Notes: generated by a model from the sequence alone, not told the origin. Positions 33,619 to 43,700 are shown, counted from the stretch's first letter. The stretch: 64,000 nucleotides of DNA from CATOSK01 sp963665735 (GCA_963665735.1 OY762444.1:3782001-3846000), one strand, 5' to 3'. Numbers and translations are program-made.

Positions 33619-34068
33619 TCAGCGCTCGAACTCTACGCCGGCGCCGACAATCTCTATCTGCATCTCGCGGACGCTGGCGGCGTTGTAGTCGAACACCACG
33701 CCTACGGTGATGTTGACGCCCTTTTCCACCTCCGGGGTGTCCGGCACGTCGAAGCGTGCGTCCAGGTGGTTGCCCTTGAGGTCAATGTCCATGTGTTCGG
33801 CGATGCGTTTTTCGCCGTCGTAAACGATGACCTCTTTGACCATCGCTTTGCCCTGGGTGCGGAAGCTGACCATAGCGGCGTTGGCTTTGACCTTTTCCCC
33901 GCCCATAACGGTGGGCGTGGCGATGGGGAAGTGAACCCAGGTGTTTTGCCCTTCCGACCCTTCGATGCGGACGAAGGGGCCGCAATGCCGCACTGCGGTG
34001 ATGCGGTTGGCGTATTCCACCTGCATACTGGACCCGTGGACCCAGGAAGTGAAAGTGTTTTCTGGCAT
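33619..34068 (-). CDS. Hypothetical beta-rich protein
   Basis: 149 residues, no signal peptide or membrane span, predicted mostly beta-strand. Notable segments are SWVHGSSMQVEYANRITAVRHCGPFVRIEG, NTWVHFPIATPT and GVNITVGVVFDY. It resembles uncharacterised DUF6623-type proteins, but I am not certain of that. AGGGAG lies 8-13 nt before the ATG. It follows the alpha/beta hydrolase gene at 34156 on the same strand by 87 bp and is probably co-transcribed. Function unknown. Confidence 0.65.
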   Translation of the reverse strand: MPENTFTSWVHGSSMQVEYANRITAVRHCGPFVRIEGSEGQNTWVHFPIATPTVMGGEKVKANAAMVSFRTQGKAMVKEVIVYDGEKRIAEHMDIDLKGNHLDARFDVPDTPEVEKGVNITVGVVFDYNAASVREMQIEIVGAGVEFER

Positions 34069-34155
34069 TTGACTAACTCCCTTTTCAGTCGGTTGGGGGG
34101 GCCTTCCCCGGTCAAAGGGGAAGGCCGGGATGTCGCGCTTGGGGGGCCGGTTTCC

Positions 34156-34956
34156 TTACTCTCCGGGCTGCAAGAAGTCCAGCAGGGCATCCACGAAAGC
34201 CTCCGGGTCTTCAATCTGGGGTATGTGGCCCAACCCCGGCAGCACGGTCTTGCTGGCGTTGACGATGTTGTTGTGCAGCAGCTCCTCCCCGTCCCGCAGG
34301 CGGTCATGCTCCCCGTACATCACCAGGGTTGAGGACGCCTTGACCTGGGGCAGCCGGGACATGATGTCGTAGTGGGCCAAGGATTCCATCAGGTTCTTGA
34401 CCCAGACGCCGGCCTGGGCGCGGGTCTGGTTGGTGGCGTCCACCCATTCCTGGCGGGGTTCGGCGAAGGTGGTCTGTTCCTTCATCTGCTCCAGCGTCCG
34501 GGGCTGAGGCAGTCCGTCGTCGTCAAAGTTGGCGGCGCCTTCGGCCAATCGCTGGGCGGCGGTGCGGGGGTCCCAGACCGGACAGCCCACCAGCACCAGC
34601 TTGTCCAGCCGTTCCGGGTAGCTGGCGGCCATTTCGGTGGCTAGGCAAGCTCCCACCGAGTTGCCGACATAGTGGCCGCGGTGGATGTTCATAAGCTGGC
34701 AAGCCTCGTCCAGCGCTCTGGCGTAGTCGGGAAGGTTGAAGTGGCGGGTGGGCTTGTCGGATTCGCCATGCCCCAGCATATCGAAGGCGTAACAGGTGTA
34801 GTGCTGGCTCAGGGCGTCAATGACGGTATGCCAGGCCCAGGTGGAAGTTCCCAGGGGGTGCAGCATCACCAGGGGGAACCCGCTCCCCTGCTTGACGAAG
34901 TGCATCCGGCCTTCCGGCGTGGGAACGGAATCGGTCAGGTCGCGGCGGACGAACAT
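34156..34956 (-). CDS. Alpha/beta hydrolase
   Basis: 266 residues. Oxyanion loop VMLHPLGTSTWAW, conserved YAFDMLGHGESDKP, nucleophile elbow GNSVGACLA (Ser in G-N-S-V-G), acid in VMYGEHDRLRDGE and His in LPGLGHIPQIEDPEAF. These are the features of the large esterase/haloalkane-dehalogenase-like group; the chemistry is not predictable. GGAGGG precedes the ATG. First gene of a two-gene unit with the beta-rich protein downstream. Confidence 0.87.
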   Translation of the reverse strand: MFVRRDLTDSVPTPEGRMHFVKQGSGFPLVMLHPLGTSTWAWHTVIDALSQHYTCYAFDMLGHGESDKPTRHFNLPDYARALDEACQLMNIHRGHYVGNSVGACLATEMAASYPERLDKLVLVGCPVWDPRTAAQRLAEGAANFDDDGLPQPRTLEQMKEQTTFAEPRQEWVDATNQTRAQAGVWVKNLMESLAHYDIMSRLPQVKASSTLVMYGEHDRLRDGEELLHNNIVNASKTVLPGLGHIPQIEDPEAFVDALLDFLQPGE

Positions 34957-35241
34957 AAGCCCTCCTTCGTTGTTCTGCGGTTGTGGTGGTTAGGGTTGGC
35001 CGCCGTTGCAACCGGCGGCTGCTTGACGCAATCCTAATCAACCCGTAGTTGCGTGTCAATTGAAGGGCGTCACTAATGCGGAGGATAGAAAACTACCGGG
35101 GACGACTGGCGGCCTAGTGACAAAGTGCGGTGGAACCGGCGCGGTTTGATCGTTATCATTTGAGGGAAACAGCCAAACCACATTGGCGGGCTGCCGGCAT
35201 AAAGCTCCGCCGCCTATGTTGGATGGAAGAAGAGGGACATT

Positions 35242-35601
35242 GTGGGAAGGTTTGCAGTAACTATCGGAGTGGGGCACCCTTACCGGGGAGTATTGGCCGA
35301 GGTGGAAGCGGTGGTTGATACCGGGGCTACCCATTCCATGATTCCGGCGTCTTTGCTGGAGGCTTTGGGAGTTCAGGCTTATACGGATCGAATGGTGGGG
35401 TTTGCCAACGGCACCGTTGAAACGCGCCCTCTGGGGGTTGCGCGGATTGCCTACGGGGGCGAGGAGTGGCCCTGTCCGGTGTTCTTTGGCCCGGAAGACC
35501 AGTACCTTTTGGGAGCTACTGCGTTGGAAGCCTTGGGCCTGGTGGTTGACCCTACCGGGGAGAGGTTGGTTCCGGTGATTTACGTCGCCCGACCGTTTTG
35601 A
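35242..35601 (+). CDS. Retropepsin-like aspartic protease family protein
   Basis: 119 residues, a single clan-AA aspartic protease domain. The catalytic motif is VDTGATHSMIP (D-T-G), and LLGATALEALGLVVDP is the typical second half (hydrophobic-hydrophobic-G). Such small proteins dimerise to form an active site. GTG start at 35242 with GAGGGA 7-12 nt upstream. Family members are widespread in cyanobacteria and Chloroflexi with unknown substrates. Confidence 0.8.
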   Translation: MGRFAVTIGVGHPYRGVLAEVEAVVDTGATHSMIPASLLEALGVQAYTDRMVGFANGTVETRPLGVARIAYGGEEWPCPVFFGPEDQYLLGATALEALGLVVDPTGERLVPVIYVARPF

Positions 35602-35629
35602 CGGCAACTCGTCCCAACTGCTGGCCCTT

Positions 35630-35848
35630 TTAGTCGGGAATCCGCTCCAGGGGCATATTTTCGATGGTCACGTTGACCAGGGATTCAATGCCGAACTTGG
35701 CGCTGGCGTCAATGATTTCCAGCCCCACTATATGCCCGTCGTCCAGGTCAACGGTGACGCCTTCTTCGATGTCCAGGTTGCCGCCGGGGAAGGCCGGCCG
35801 GAAGGTGATATACAAGGCGTCAGCTTCCCGGTCATATTCAATCTTCAT
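35630..35848 (-). CDS. DUF2283 domain protein
   Basis: 72 residues. MKIEYDREADALYITFRP followed by a GVTVDLDDGHIVGLEIIDAS segment is diagnostic of DUF2283. Start at ATG 35848 behind AGGA; longer in-frame starts up to 35923 add unconserved sequence. DUF2283 genes often pair with DUF4258 toxin-like genes; no such partner is adjacent here. Convergent with the protease gene. Confidence 0.8.
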   Translation of the reverse strand: MKIEYDREADALYITFRPAFPGGNLDIEEGVTVDLDDGHIVGLEIIDASAKFGIESLVNVTIENMPLERIPD

Positions 35849-36008
35849 GGCGTCGTTCCTAATGGTCATAGCCGCTTTATCGCTGCCGTCACGACAATTA
35901 TAACGCACCGTTCTTCCAACCACGTCACCCGCAAATGCCCCCCGGCAACCGGAAAGCTACGCGCCCAAATGTGAATCCAACGCATCCGGTATATTTTTGA
36001 TGGATTTT

Positions 36009-36133
36009 ACCCCCAACCCAACCCTCCCCCTGCCAGGGGGAGGGGGTTTTGCTCTTTGGCGGGAATGATGGAGCAGATGCCAAGGTCGGCGCTAGCTAGG
36101 ATTTCTGGATTCCGGCCTACGCCGGAATGACGG
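36009..36133. repeat. Poly-C palindrome and REP C copy
   Basis: CCCTCCCCCT-gcc-AGGGGGAGGGGG at 36009-36050 and a REP hairpin at 36100-36133, downstream of the YifB-like gene. The 323-bp gap holds no gene. Confidence 0.6.
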
Positions 36134-36171
36134 GTTGGATTGAGCGGGGAGAGGGATTGGATAGGCAGGGG

Positions 36172-37686
36172 TTAGCTTACCCCACGGGAGCGGTACTGGA
36201 GGGCCTCGGCCAGGTGGGCTACCCGGATTTCTTCTTCGTTGCCCAGGTCGGCGATGGTGCGGGACACTTTCAGAATTCGGTGGAAGGCGCGGGCCGACAA
36301 TCCGAGTTGCTTGGTGGCGGCCTGGAGCAGGTCTTTGGCCGCCGGTTCCAGGGGGCAGTGCTTCCAGACCTCGGCGGGGCCCATCTCGGAGTTGCAGAGC
36401 AGGTCGCCGCCGCAGAATCTTTCCCGCTGGGTGTCCCGGACTTTTTGCACCCGCCGGCGGACTGCCGACGAATCTTCCGACGGAATTTCGTCCACCAGCT
36501 TTTCGTACTCCACCGGGGGAACCTCGACGAAAATGTCTATCCGGTCCAGTAGAGGGCCGCTGATTTTCTTCTGGTAGCGGCTTACCGTTGGCGGGGTGCA
36601 GGTACATTCCTGACGGGGGTGGGAGTAATACCCGCAGGGGCAGGGGTTCTGGGCGGCCACCAGCATGAAACTGGCCGGGTAGGTGACGCTGCCGGTGACC
36701 CGGCTGATGGTCACAACCTTGTCTTCCAGGGGCTGGCGAAGGGATTCCAGGGCGTTGTGGTTGAATTCCGGCAGTTCGTCGAGGAACAGGACTCCCCGAT
36801 GGCTGAGGGTGATCTCGCCGGGGCGGAGAGTCCGCCCGCCGCCCACCAGCCCGGCGTTGGAAATGGTGTAGTGGGGAGCGCGGAAAGGACGCTGGGATAT
36901 GAGGGGGCAATCCGATGGGAGGGAGCCGCTGACGCTGTAAATCTTGGTGGCGTCCAGGGCTTCCCCCGGCGTCATGGGGGGCAGAATTGAAGGCAATGAC
37001 CGGGCCAGCATGGTCTTGCCGCTGCCCGGAGGCCCGTTGAAAAGCAGGTTATGGAATCCGGCGGCGGCGACTTCCAAGGCCCGCTTGGCGTGTTCCTGCC
37101 CCTTGATGTCGGACAGATTGGGGCCGGCGCAGTCCGATTGGGCGTATTGCCCGTCGCTCTCGGTGGGAACGATTAAAATCTCCCCGTCCAGGTGTTGCAG
37201 CAACTCTTGGAGAGTGCCCACCGCGTAAACCTGGATGCCTTCCACCAGGGCGGCTTCCTGGGCGTCGGCGGCGGGGACGTACACCGATTCATAACCCTGG
37301 TCTTTGGCTACCGACACCATTGGCAGTATTCCGTTGGTGTGGCGCAGGCTGCCATCCAGGGAAAGTTCGCCCAGGAATATGGCGGACTCCCGGGGCAGAA
37401 TCACCCGCCCGCAGCCAATCAACAACGCCACCGCGATGGACAGGTCGTAGGACGGGCCATTCTTTTTCAAGTCCGCCGGGGCCAGGTTCACGGTAATGCG
37501 GCGCAGGGGGAACTCGCACCCGCTGTTGCGGAGGGCAGCCCGTACCCGCTCCCTGGATTCCTGTACCGCCGCATCGGGCAGACCGACGATGTTGAAGGCC
37601 GGCAGCCCTTGGGATATGTCCACTTCGACTTGGACGATGTAACCGTCCAGCCCCACCACAGCGCAACTTTGAGCAACAGCTAACAC
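36172..37686 (-). CDS. comM: YifB/ComM-family magnesium-chelatase-like AAA+ ATPase
   Basis: 504 residues. The N-terminal ChlI-like domain has SCAVVGLDGYIVQVEVDISQGLPAFNIVGLPD. Then Walker A NGPPGSGKTML, Walker B VLFLDELPEF, and the internal zinc-ribbon-like CPCGYYSHPRQECTC. ComM homologues are hexameric helicases promoting branch migration during natural transformation. I start at GTG 37686 because AGGAGGG lies 5 nt upstream and homologues begin ML-A-x-x-x-S-C; an upstream ATG at 37719 is before that ribosome site. Confidence 0.88.
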   Translation of the reverse strand: MLAVAQSCAVVGLDGYIVQVEVDISQGLPAFNIVGLPDAAVQESRERVRAALRNSGCEFPLRRITVNLAPADLKKNGPSYDLSIAVALLIGCGRVILPRESAIFLGELSLDGSLRHTNGILPMVSVAKDQGYESVYVPAADAQEAALVEGIQVYAVGTLQELLQHLDGEILIVPTESDGQYAQSDCAGPNLSDIKGQEHAKRALEVAAAGFHNLLFNGPPGSGKTMLARSLPSILPPMTPGEALDATKIYSVSGSLPSDCPLISQRPFRAPHYTISNAGLVGGGRTLRPGEITLSHRGVLFLDELPEFNHNALESLRQPLEDKVVTISRVTGSVTYPASFMLVAAQNPCPCGYYSHPRQECTCTPPTVSRYQKKISGPLLDRIDIFVEVPPVEYEKLVDEIPSEDSSAVRRRVQKVRDTQRERFCGGDLLCNSEMGPAEVWKHCPLEPAAKDLLQAATKQLGLSARAFHRILKVSRTIADLGNEEEIRVAHLAEALQYRSRGVS

Positions 37687-37804
37687 GACAACCCTCCTGC
37701 TTCCGATTCTTGCGGTCATTGACCGGCAAGAACTATAAGCGGAGGGTTCCGGGCTGCGCTACCGGCTGCTGACAGTAACCCGGCGCAATCGCATTTGGGG
37801 GTTT

Positions 37805-37845
37805 ACCCCCATCCTAACCCTCCCCCTGATAGGGGGAGGGGGTTT
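37805..37845. repeat. Poly-C palindrome
   Basis: CCCTCCCCCT-gat-AGGGGGAGGGGG, 18 bp beyond the dehydrogenase stop codon. Confidence 0.6.
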
Positions 37846-37862
37846 CCTGGTTGGGAGGCGGG

Positions 37863-38825
37863 TCAGTCCTCCGGGGTTATGAGGGATTCGGGTTCCTGGC
37901 CGTCCAGGACGCGCAGGATGTTGGAGTAGGCGAAGTCGCCGGCCCGCAGGTCGGTTTCGTGGCTGGTGCCGGCCATGTGGGGCGTGATTACCACGTTTTC
38001 CAGGTCGAAAAGAGGGTTGTCGGTTGGGGTGGGTTCTTCTTCCAGCACATCCAGCCCGGCGCCGGCGATGACGTTATCCCGCAAAGCCTGGTACAGGGCG
38101 GCCTCGTCCACCACCGGGCCGCGGCAAGCGTTAATCAGGTAGGCGGTGGGTTTCATCCTGGCCAGTTCCGGGTGGGAAATCATGCCGCGGGTTTGGCGGT
38201 TCAGGGGTACGTGCAGGGAAACGATGTCGGACTCCCGCAGCAGTTCGTCCAGGGACACGGCCTCGGCGTTCAACTCCCGTTCCACGTCTTCGGGGATGGC
38301 AACTACGTCGTTGTAAAGGGTGCGGGTGTTGAAACCTTTGAGCCGCTGGGCCACCTGCCGTCCGATGCGGCCCAAGCCCACGATGCCAACGGTCTTGTCG
38401 GTAATCTCAAACATCCGGCGGCGGCCCAGGTCGCCGCGCCAAGCCCGCTGGCGGACGGCGCTATCCCAGTGGAGCATGGTCTTTTTGGAGACGGCAATCA
38501 TCAGGGCGATGGTCTGTTCGGAGACGGCGATGGCGTTGGCGCCGCCGTTGTTGGCGATGGGTATGCCCATTTCGCCGATGGCGGCGATGTCCAGCCGGTC
38601 GAAACCGGCGCTGAGGGTCTGAATGAGCTTGACCTTGGGACATTCTTTCAGCACGTCCACGGTGACGTAGGAAGAGATTATGGCGTCGGCGTCGCGGCAA
38701 AGCTCGGTCTGTTCCTGGGATGAAAGGGCCAAGTCAACCAGGGTGACCTCCAGTTCGGGGGGCGCCAGGGTTTGGATGAAATTGGCCCGCTCGGTGAGGG
38801 CGGTTACGAAAGCTACCTTGGGCAT
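37863..38825 (-). CDS. D-isomer-specific 2-hydroxyacid dehydrogenase
   Basis: 320 residues. NAD-binding motif GIVGLGRIGRQVAQRL, catalytic Arg in INACRGPVVDEAALYQAL, Glu in LDVLEEEP and His in VITPHMAG are present. An ACT domain is absent, so it is not a full SerA; glycerate, glyoxylate or hydroxypyruvate reductase is plausible. Start at ATG 38825 after an AAAGG-type site; longer in-frame sequence to 38975 is Pro-rich and not conserved. Confidence 0.87.
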   Translation of the reverse strand: MPKVAFVTALTERANFIQTLAPPELEVTLVDLALSSQEQTELCRDADAIISSYVTVDVLKECPKVKLIQTLSAGFDRLDIAAIGEMGIPIANNGGANAIAVSEQTIALMIAVSKKTMLHWDSAVRQRAWRGDLGRRRMFEITDKTVGIVGLGRIGRQVAQRLKGFNTRTLYNDVVAIPEDVERELNAEAVSLDELLRESDIVSLHVPLNRQTRGMISHPELARMKPTAYLINACRGPVVDEAALYQALRDNVIAGAGLDVLEEEPTPTDNPLFDLENVVITPHMAGTSHETDLRAGDFAYSNILRVLDGQEPESLITPED

Positions 38826-39099
38826 GGGCGTTGACCACCTTTCCGGGGATGGTGTGACCACCGGGCCGGGGCCGGGCGGCGTTGGCCGGGATTCAACGAT
38901 GATACCCGGCCCAGTTCCCGGTGACAAGTTGGAAACCGACGGCGGGATACGTCGGTTCACGCTGGAATTACGCAAAAGTTGAAAATAATTTGATACTTTT
39001 ACGGAAAGACTGACTTTTCCCGGTTGTGTATCCGTACTGATGTTCGCTATATTTGGGGCAGCGTTCCGTTTCGGGTGGTTGGGATAGCCGACGATGGCG

Positions 39100-39176
39100 C
39101 TGTGGATTCCCGCTTTCGCGGGAATGATTTTTCACCCAGGGCGGGAATGACGAATTATGAAATTGACGACACTCCC
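39100..39176. repeat. REP copy and block shared with 20758-20800
   Basis: A hairpin GGATTCCCGCTTTCGCGGGAA is followed by TTCACCCAGGGCGGGAATGACG and GAAATTGACGACACTCC. The latter part nearly matches 20758-20800. It ends 35 bp before the ImuB-like gene. No SOS box of the GAAC-N4-GTTC type is seen here. Confidence 0.5.
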
Positions 39177-39210
39177 TAACCGGCAAGGATAACCGCCGGC
39201 AAAGACTGGC

Positions 39211-40392
39211 ATGAAAATAGCTTGCGTTCTGATAACTCATTTGCCTATCAAGGTGGAATTGCGCCGCTACCCGGAGGCCGGGGGCAAGCCCATCATCATC
39301 GCCGAGGAATACGGCTCCCGGCAGGTGGTTCTGGACAGTTCGCCGGAGGCCAAGGGAGTAGTGGGCGGTATGCCATTGCAAGAGGCCCTTTCCCGATGCA
39401 AGGAGGCGGCGCTGCTGCCGGCCGACCGTCCTTTCTACCAGGCGGCTTTCGACCAGGTGATTGACGCACTGTTGCAGCGCAGTCCGTTGGTGGAAAAGGG
39501 CGATCTGGGATGCGCCTACGTGGGGCTGGACGGCCTGGAAGAGTTGTACCGGGGCGAGGCGCGGCTCATTACCTCCCTGCTGGGAGCGGCGCCGGCCAGC
39601 TTTAACCCCCGGGTCGGCGTGGCGTCGGGCAAGTTTCCGGCCTACGTGGCCGCAGTGACCACCGACGGCGGTCAAGCTACCCGGGTGCCGGAGGACGCCG
39701 CCGGGTTTCTGAAAGACTTGCCGGTGGACTTGCTGCCCTGGACTTTTGGGGATAAGACCCGGCTGCATGGTTTCGGACTGCGTACCTTGGGACAGTTGGC
39801 CCAACTGCCGGTGGGGGCGGCGCAGGCTCAGTTCGGCCCGGCGGGAAGGCGGGCCTGGGAGTTGGCCCGCGGCGTTGATTCCAGCCCCTTGATTCCATAT
39901 CAGCCGGAAGTCGAGGTCAGCGAAGGGCTTACTTTCCCCGCGCCGGCCGTCACCCGGCAGGAAATCCTTACCGCCGTGGAGTCCCTGCTGGGCCGGACGT
40001 TCAACCGGGGGGAAATGCGGGGCAAGTACGTCCGCAGCGTCACCCTGGAAAGCGCCGTCCTGGGCCGGGCGCCCTGGACCAAGCGGCTGGCGTTCAAGAA
40101 CGCCGTCGGCAGCAAGGATAAGGCCCTGTTCATCGTCAAGAACGCTATTGAGTCGGCCAGTCTGCCCGGCCCGCTGGAGGATTTGACGCTGACGCTTACC
40201 GGCCTGACCGGGGAGTCGGGGACGCAGAGCAGCCTGTTTTCCAACGTGCGCCGGCGGGAGCAGCTGCGGGAGATGATGCGGCAGTTGGAGACGCAACTGG
40301 GACGCAAGCCGCCAATTTATCAAGTGAGGGATATTGAGCCGTGGTCGAGAATCCCGGAACGGCGTCAAGCTCTGGTCATATTCGACCCCTGA
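39211..40392 (+). CDS. imuB: ImuB-like Y-family polymerase homologue (catalytically defective)
   Basis: 393 residues with the Y-family order: palm/fingers, a helix-hairpin-helix-like LHGFGLRTLGQLAQLPV near residue 190, and a little-finger domain. The catalytic acids are missing: the first Asp site reads CVLITHLPIKVE and the SIDE motif is replaced by GCAYVGLDGL. That is the hallmark of ImuB, a scaffold that recruits DnaE2. QSSLF at residues 339-343 fits a beta-clamp-binding motif. A DUF6504-like segment lies in another frame immediately downstream and may be its true C-terminus. Confidence 0.8.
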   Translation: MKIACVLITHLPIKVELRRYPEAGGKPIIIAEEYGSRQVVLDSSPEAKGVVGGMPLQEALSRCKEAALLPADRPFYQAAFDQVIDALLQRSPLVEKGDLGCAYVGLDGLEELYRGEARLITSLLGAAPASFNPRVGVASGKFPAYVAAVTTDGGQATRVPEDAAGFLKDLPVDLLPWTFGDKTRLHGFGLRTLGQLAQLPVGAAQAQFGPAGRRAWELARGVDSSPLIPYQPEVEVSEGLTFPAPAVTRQEILTAVESLLGRTFNRGEMRGKYVRSVTLESAVLGRAPWTKRLAFKNAVGSKDKALFIVKNAIESASLPGPLEDLTLTLTGLTGESGTQSSLFSNVRRREQLREMMRQLETQLGRKPPIYQVRDIEPWSRIPERRQALVIFDP

Positions 40393-40628
40393 ACCTGCCC
40401 AAGCCGGTGACGGTGGAAGAGAGTCCTGGGGGACACCCGGCGGCTTTCACTGCGGATAGACGCCGCTACGAAGTAACCGGCATTGCCGAAGTGTGGCAAG
40501 TTGACAACGAATGGTGGCGGCCCAGTCCGGTAAGCCGGCTCTATTACCGAGTGACTACCCAGTCCGGGGCCAGCGTGACCCTGTTCCGGGATTTGATTCG
40601 GGGCGGGTGGTATCGGCATAACGCTTGA
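40341..40628 (+). CDS. DUF6504-like segment, possible frameshifted C-terminus of ImuB
   Basis: A GTG-initiated frame of 95 codons overlaps the imuB end by 52 bp. Recognisable content (PLNLPKPVTVEESPGG, RRYEVTGIAEVWQVDNEWW, LYYRVTTQSGASVTLFRDL, GGWYRHNA) starts right after the imuB stop and resembles the DUF6504 domain seen with or fused to ImuB in actinobacteria. One extra C in the CCCC run at 40386-40389 would join the frames as IFDP-LNLPKP. Either a real split, programmed slippage or a sequencing indel. If independent, no ribosome site is evident. Confidence 0.6.
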   Translation: MVENPGTASSSGHIRPLNLPKPVTVEESPGGHPAAFTADRRRYEVTGIAEVWQVDNEWWRPSPVSRLYYRVTTQSGASVTLFRDLIRGGWYRHNA

Positions 40629-40631
40629 GAG

Positions 40632-40770
40632 GGTGTGTTGAAAATCCCTTCTTCTGGTCTTTCCCAACAGGATACCACCCCCTCCCTAACCCTCCCCCTG
40701 GCAGGGGGAGGGGACTGGATACCGGCCTACGCCGGTATGACAGGCTGAAGACCAGCCATTTTCACACACC
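40632..40770. mobile_element. Small element family B, copy 2
   Basis: Left end GGTGTGTTGAAAAT and right end ATTTTCACACACC are inverted repeats (one indel). The interior has a poly-C palindrome (40673-40713) and a GATACCGGCCTACGCCGGTAT hairpin. It separates the DUF6504-like segment from the DnaE2 start by its whole length. Related to 15868-15958. Confidence 0.55.
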
Positions 40771-40777
40771 TTTTGAT

Positions 40778-43700
40778 ATGGCCATGACCTACGCTGAATT
40801 GCACTGCCATAGCTGTTTTTCTTTCCACGAGGGGGCCTCGCTCATCGGGGAATTGCTGGAACGGGCGCGGGAATTGGGCTACCCGGCGCTGGCCCTGACC
40901 GACCACGACAACCTTTGCGGGGCGATGGAGTTTGCCCAGGCGGCCCAGACCGCCGGAATCCAGCCCATAACCGGGGCGGAGGTTACGCTTACAGACGGTT
41001 CCCACCTTACCCTGCTGGCCGAGACGCGCCAAGGGTACACCAACCTTTGCAACCTGATTACCTACGCCCATATCAACCGGCGTCGGCAACCCCGGCTGGA
41101 CATCGGCAGCCTGGCAAACCACGCCGAGGGGTTGATTCTGCTTACCGGGTGCCGCCGGGGTAAACTCTCCGTCCTGACGGAGGAAGGACGCGACGGGGAG
41201 GCCCAGGCGCTTTTGCGCCAGTACCAGGACTGGTTCGGTACGGGCAACGTCTTTGTCGAGTTGCAGCAAAACCTGGTGCAGGGAGACATTGGGCGGAACC
41301 GGGGGCTGATTGACCTGGCGCGCCGGGCCGGCGTTGACGTAGTGGCGACCAACAACGCCCATTATCACCTTCCCGACCGCCGCCGGTTGCAGGACGCCCT
41401 GGTTGCCATCGGCCATAACAAGAGCCTGGAAGAGACGCAGCGGGAGCGGCGTCCCAACGGCCACTTCTACCTCAAGTCGGCGGAAGAAATGGCCTTCCTT
41501 TTCAAGAGCTGCCCCGAAGCGGTTAGCAACGTCATGCGGATAGTGGAGCGGTGCGGGTTTGACCTGGTGCGGGATTTGGATTACCGATTCCCGGACTACC
41601 CGGTTCCCGAGGGCTACACCCCGGAGAGTTACCTGTGGGAACTTTGCTGGCAGGCGGCGGAGCGGCGTTACGGCGGCGGCGTCAATGAACGGGTGCGGCG
41701 GCGGCTGGAGGAAGAGTTTGCTCTGATTCGCAAGCATAACCTGGCCGGGTTCTTCCTGATTTACTACGAAGTAATCCAGATAGCCCGGGACATAATGATT
41801 GAGATGGGTCTCAGCGACCCGGAGATACCGTTGGAGGAACGTCCGCCGGGCCGGGGCCGGGGGTCTTCGGTGGCGATGCTGATTGGCTACCTGATTGGCC
41901 TGTCGCACATTGACCCGTTGCAGTTCAACCTGTCGCTGGACCGTTTTCTGCCCAGCGAAATTGCCACCGTGCCGGACATTGACCTGGACTTTCCCCGCAA
42001 CATCCGGGAGGAACTGATTGAGCGGGTGCATGACAAGTACGGCTGGGACCACGCCGCCCTGACCGGGATGATTGGGACGTACAAGATGAAGGGGGCCATC
42101 CGCGACCTGGGCAAGGCGTTGGGTCTGCCCAAGCCTGACCTGGACCAGCTAGCCAAGCGGGTGGGCGCGCGTCACGCCGGAGACCTGGGACATGAGATGC
42201 GGAGCCTGCCGGAGTTTCGCGACAAGGTGGACGCTCCCGGCTGGCGGGAACTGGTTGACCTGGCGGCCCAGTTGGATGGATTTCCCAAGTATGTGGCCCA
42301 GCACTGCGGCGGCATGATTATCGGCTCCACACCCTTGACGGATTTGGTTCCGGTGCAGCCGGGGGCGATTCCCAACCGTTACATCTGCCATTGGGACAAG
42401 GACTCGATAGACGCGGCGGGGTTCGTCAAGATTGACTTCCTGGCCCTGGGCGCGTTGTCCCAGATGCAGGAGGCGTTGCAGCTTATCGAGGAACGCACCG
42501 GCGAGCATATTGACCTGAGCCGCATTGACCACGAAGACCAGTATGTTTATCGAAAGCTGCATGAGGCGGACACGGTGGGAATCTTCCAGGTGGAATCGGC
42601 GGCGCAGATGCAGACCATTACCCGAATCAAGCCCAAAAACTTGACGGAAATGGCCTATGAGGTGGCCTCGGTGCGGCCCGGCGTGGGGGCCAACAACGGG
42701 GTTAACCAGTTCATTCAACGCCACGTTTATGGGGAACCCTGGGCCTTTGAGCATCCATTGGAAGAGCGTTCTCTGGCGCGGACTTACGGGGTCATCCTGT
42801 TCCAGGACCAGGTTAACCAACTGGCGATGGACGTGGCCGGGTTCAGCGCGGTGGAGGCGGACAAGCTGCGGCGGGCCTTCGTCTTCCGGCGGGACCGGTC
42901 GCTGCTCAACCTGCACTGGGACCGCTTTCGCGACGGGGCCGCCGCCAACGGGGTGCCGGAGGAGACGGCGGAACGAATCTTCAAGAAGTTCAACGGCCAG
43001 TATATGTTCCCGGAGTCCCATGCCTTTGCCTTTGGCGTGACCGCCTATCAAATGGCATGGCTGAAGTATCGGTATCCGCTGGAGTTCTTCGTGGCAATCT
43101 TCAACCAGCAGCCGATGGGGTTTTACAACCTGGAAACGCTGAAAGAGGACGCTAAACTCTGGGGCATTGCGGTGTTGAATCCCGACATCAACGCCAGCGA
43201 TGAGCTATGCCGAATCAAGGATGAGTCCCTGCTGCTGGGGTTCCTGAACGTGAGGGACGTGGGCCGGGCGGGAGCGGCGGCTATTGTAGCGGCGCGGCGG
43301 ATGGGAGGCCCCTTCACCAGCCTGGCGGACGTTATTGAGCGGGCCGGCCTGCGGCGGGAGGCCCTGGAAAAGCTGGCTGTCGGCGGGGCTTTCGACGCTC
43401 TGACCCCGGATAGAAGGACGGCCCTTTGGGAGATTGGCCTGCGTTACCGCCCCGGGGGAAACCAGCGGCCCCTTTCGCTGCCGGTGGCGCAGGACATGGC
43501 CCAACTGCCCATGTTCAGCGAGTGGGAGACGATGACCGGGGAGTATTATACCCTGGGGCTGTACCCTGGTGGGCATCTGATGGGCTTTCTAAGGCAGTAC
43601 CTTCCGCCCCACGTGCTCAACAGCGAGCAGGTCTTGGCGTTTGACGAGGGCGACGAGGTGACGGTGGCCGGTCTGGTGGTGCGGCGGCAGCAGCCCCACG

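Noticed and set aside
38976..39210. LexA-type SOS box upstream of the ImuB-like gene
   Set aside because: No GAAC-N4-GTTC or CTG-N10-CAG site was found by eye; a GATGTTCGC string lacks its partner half.
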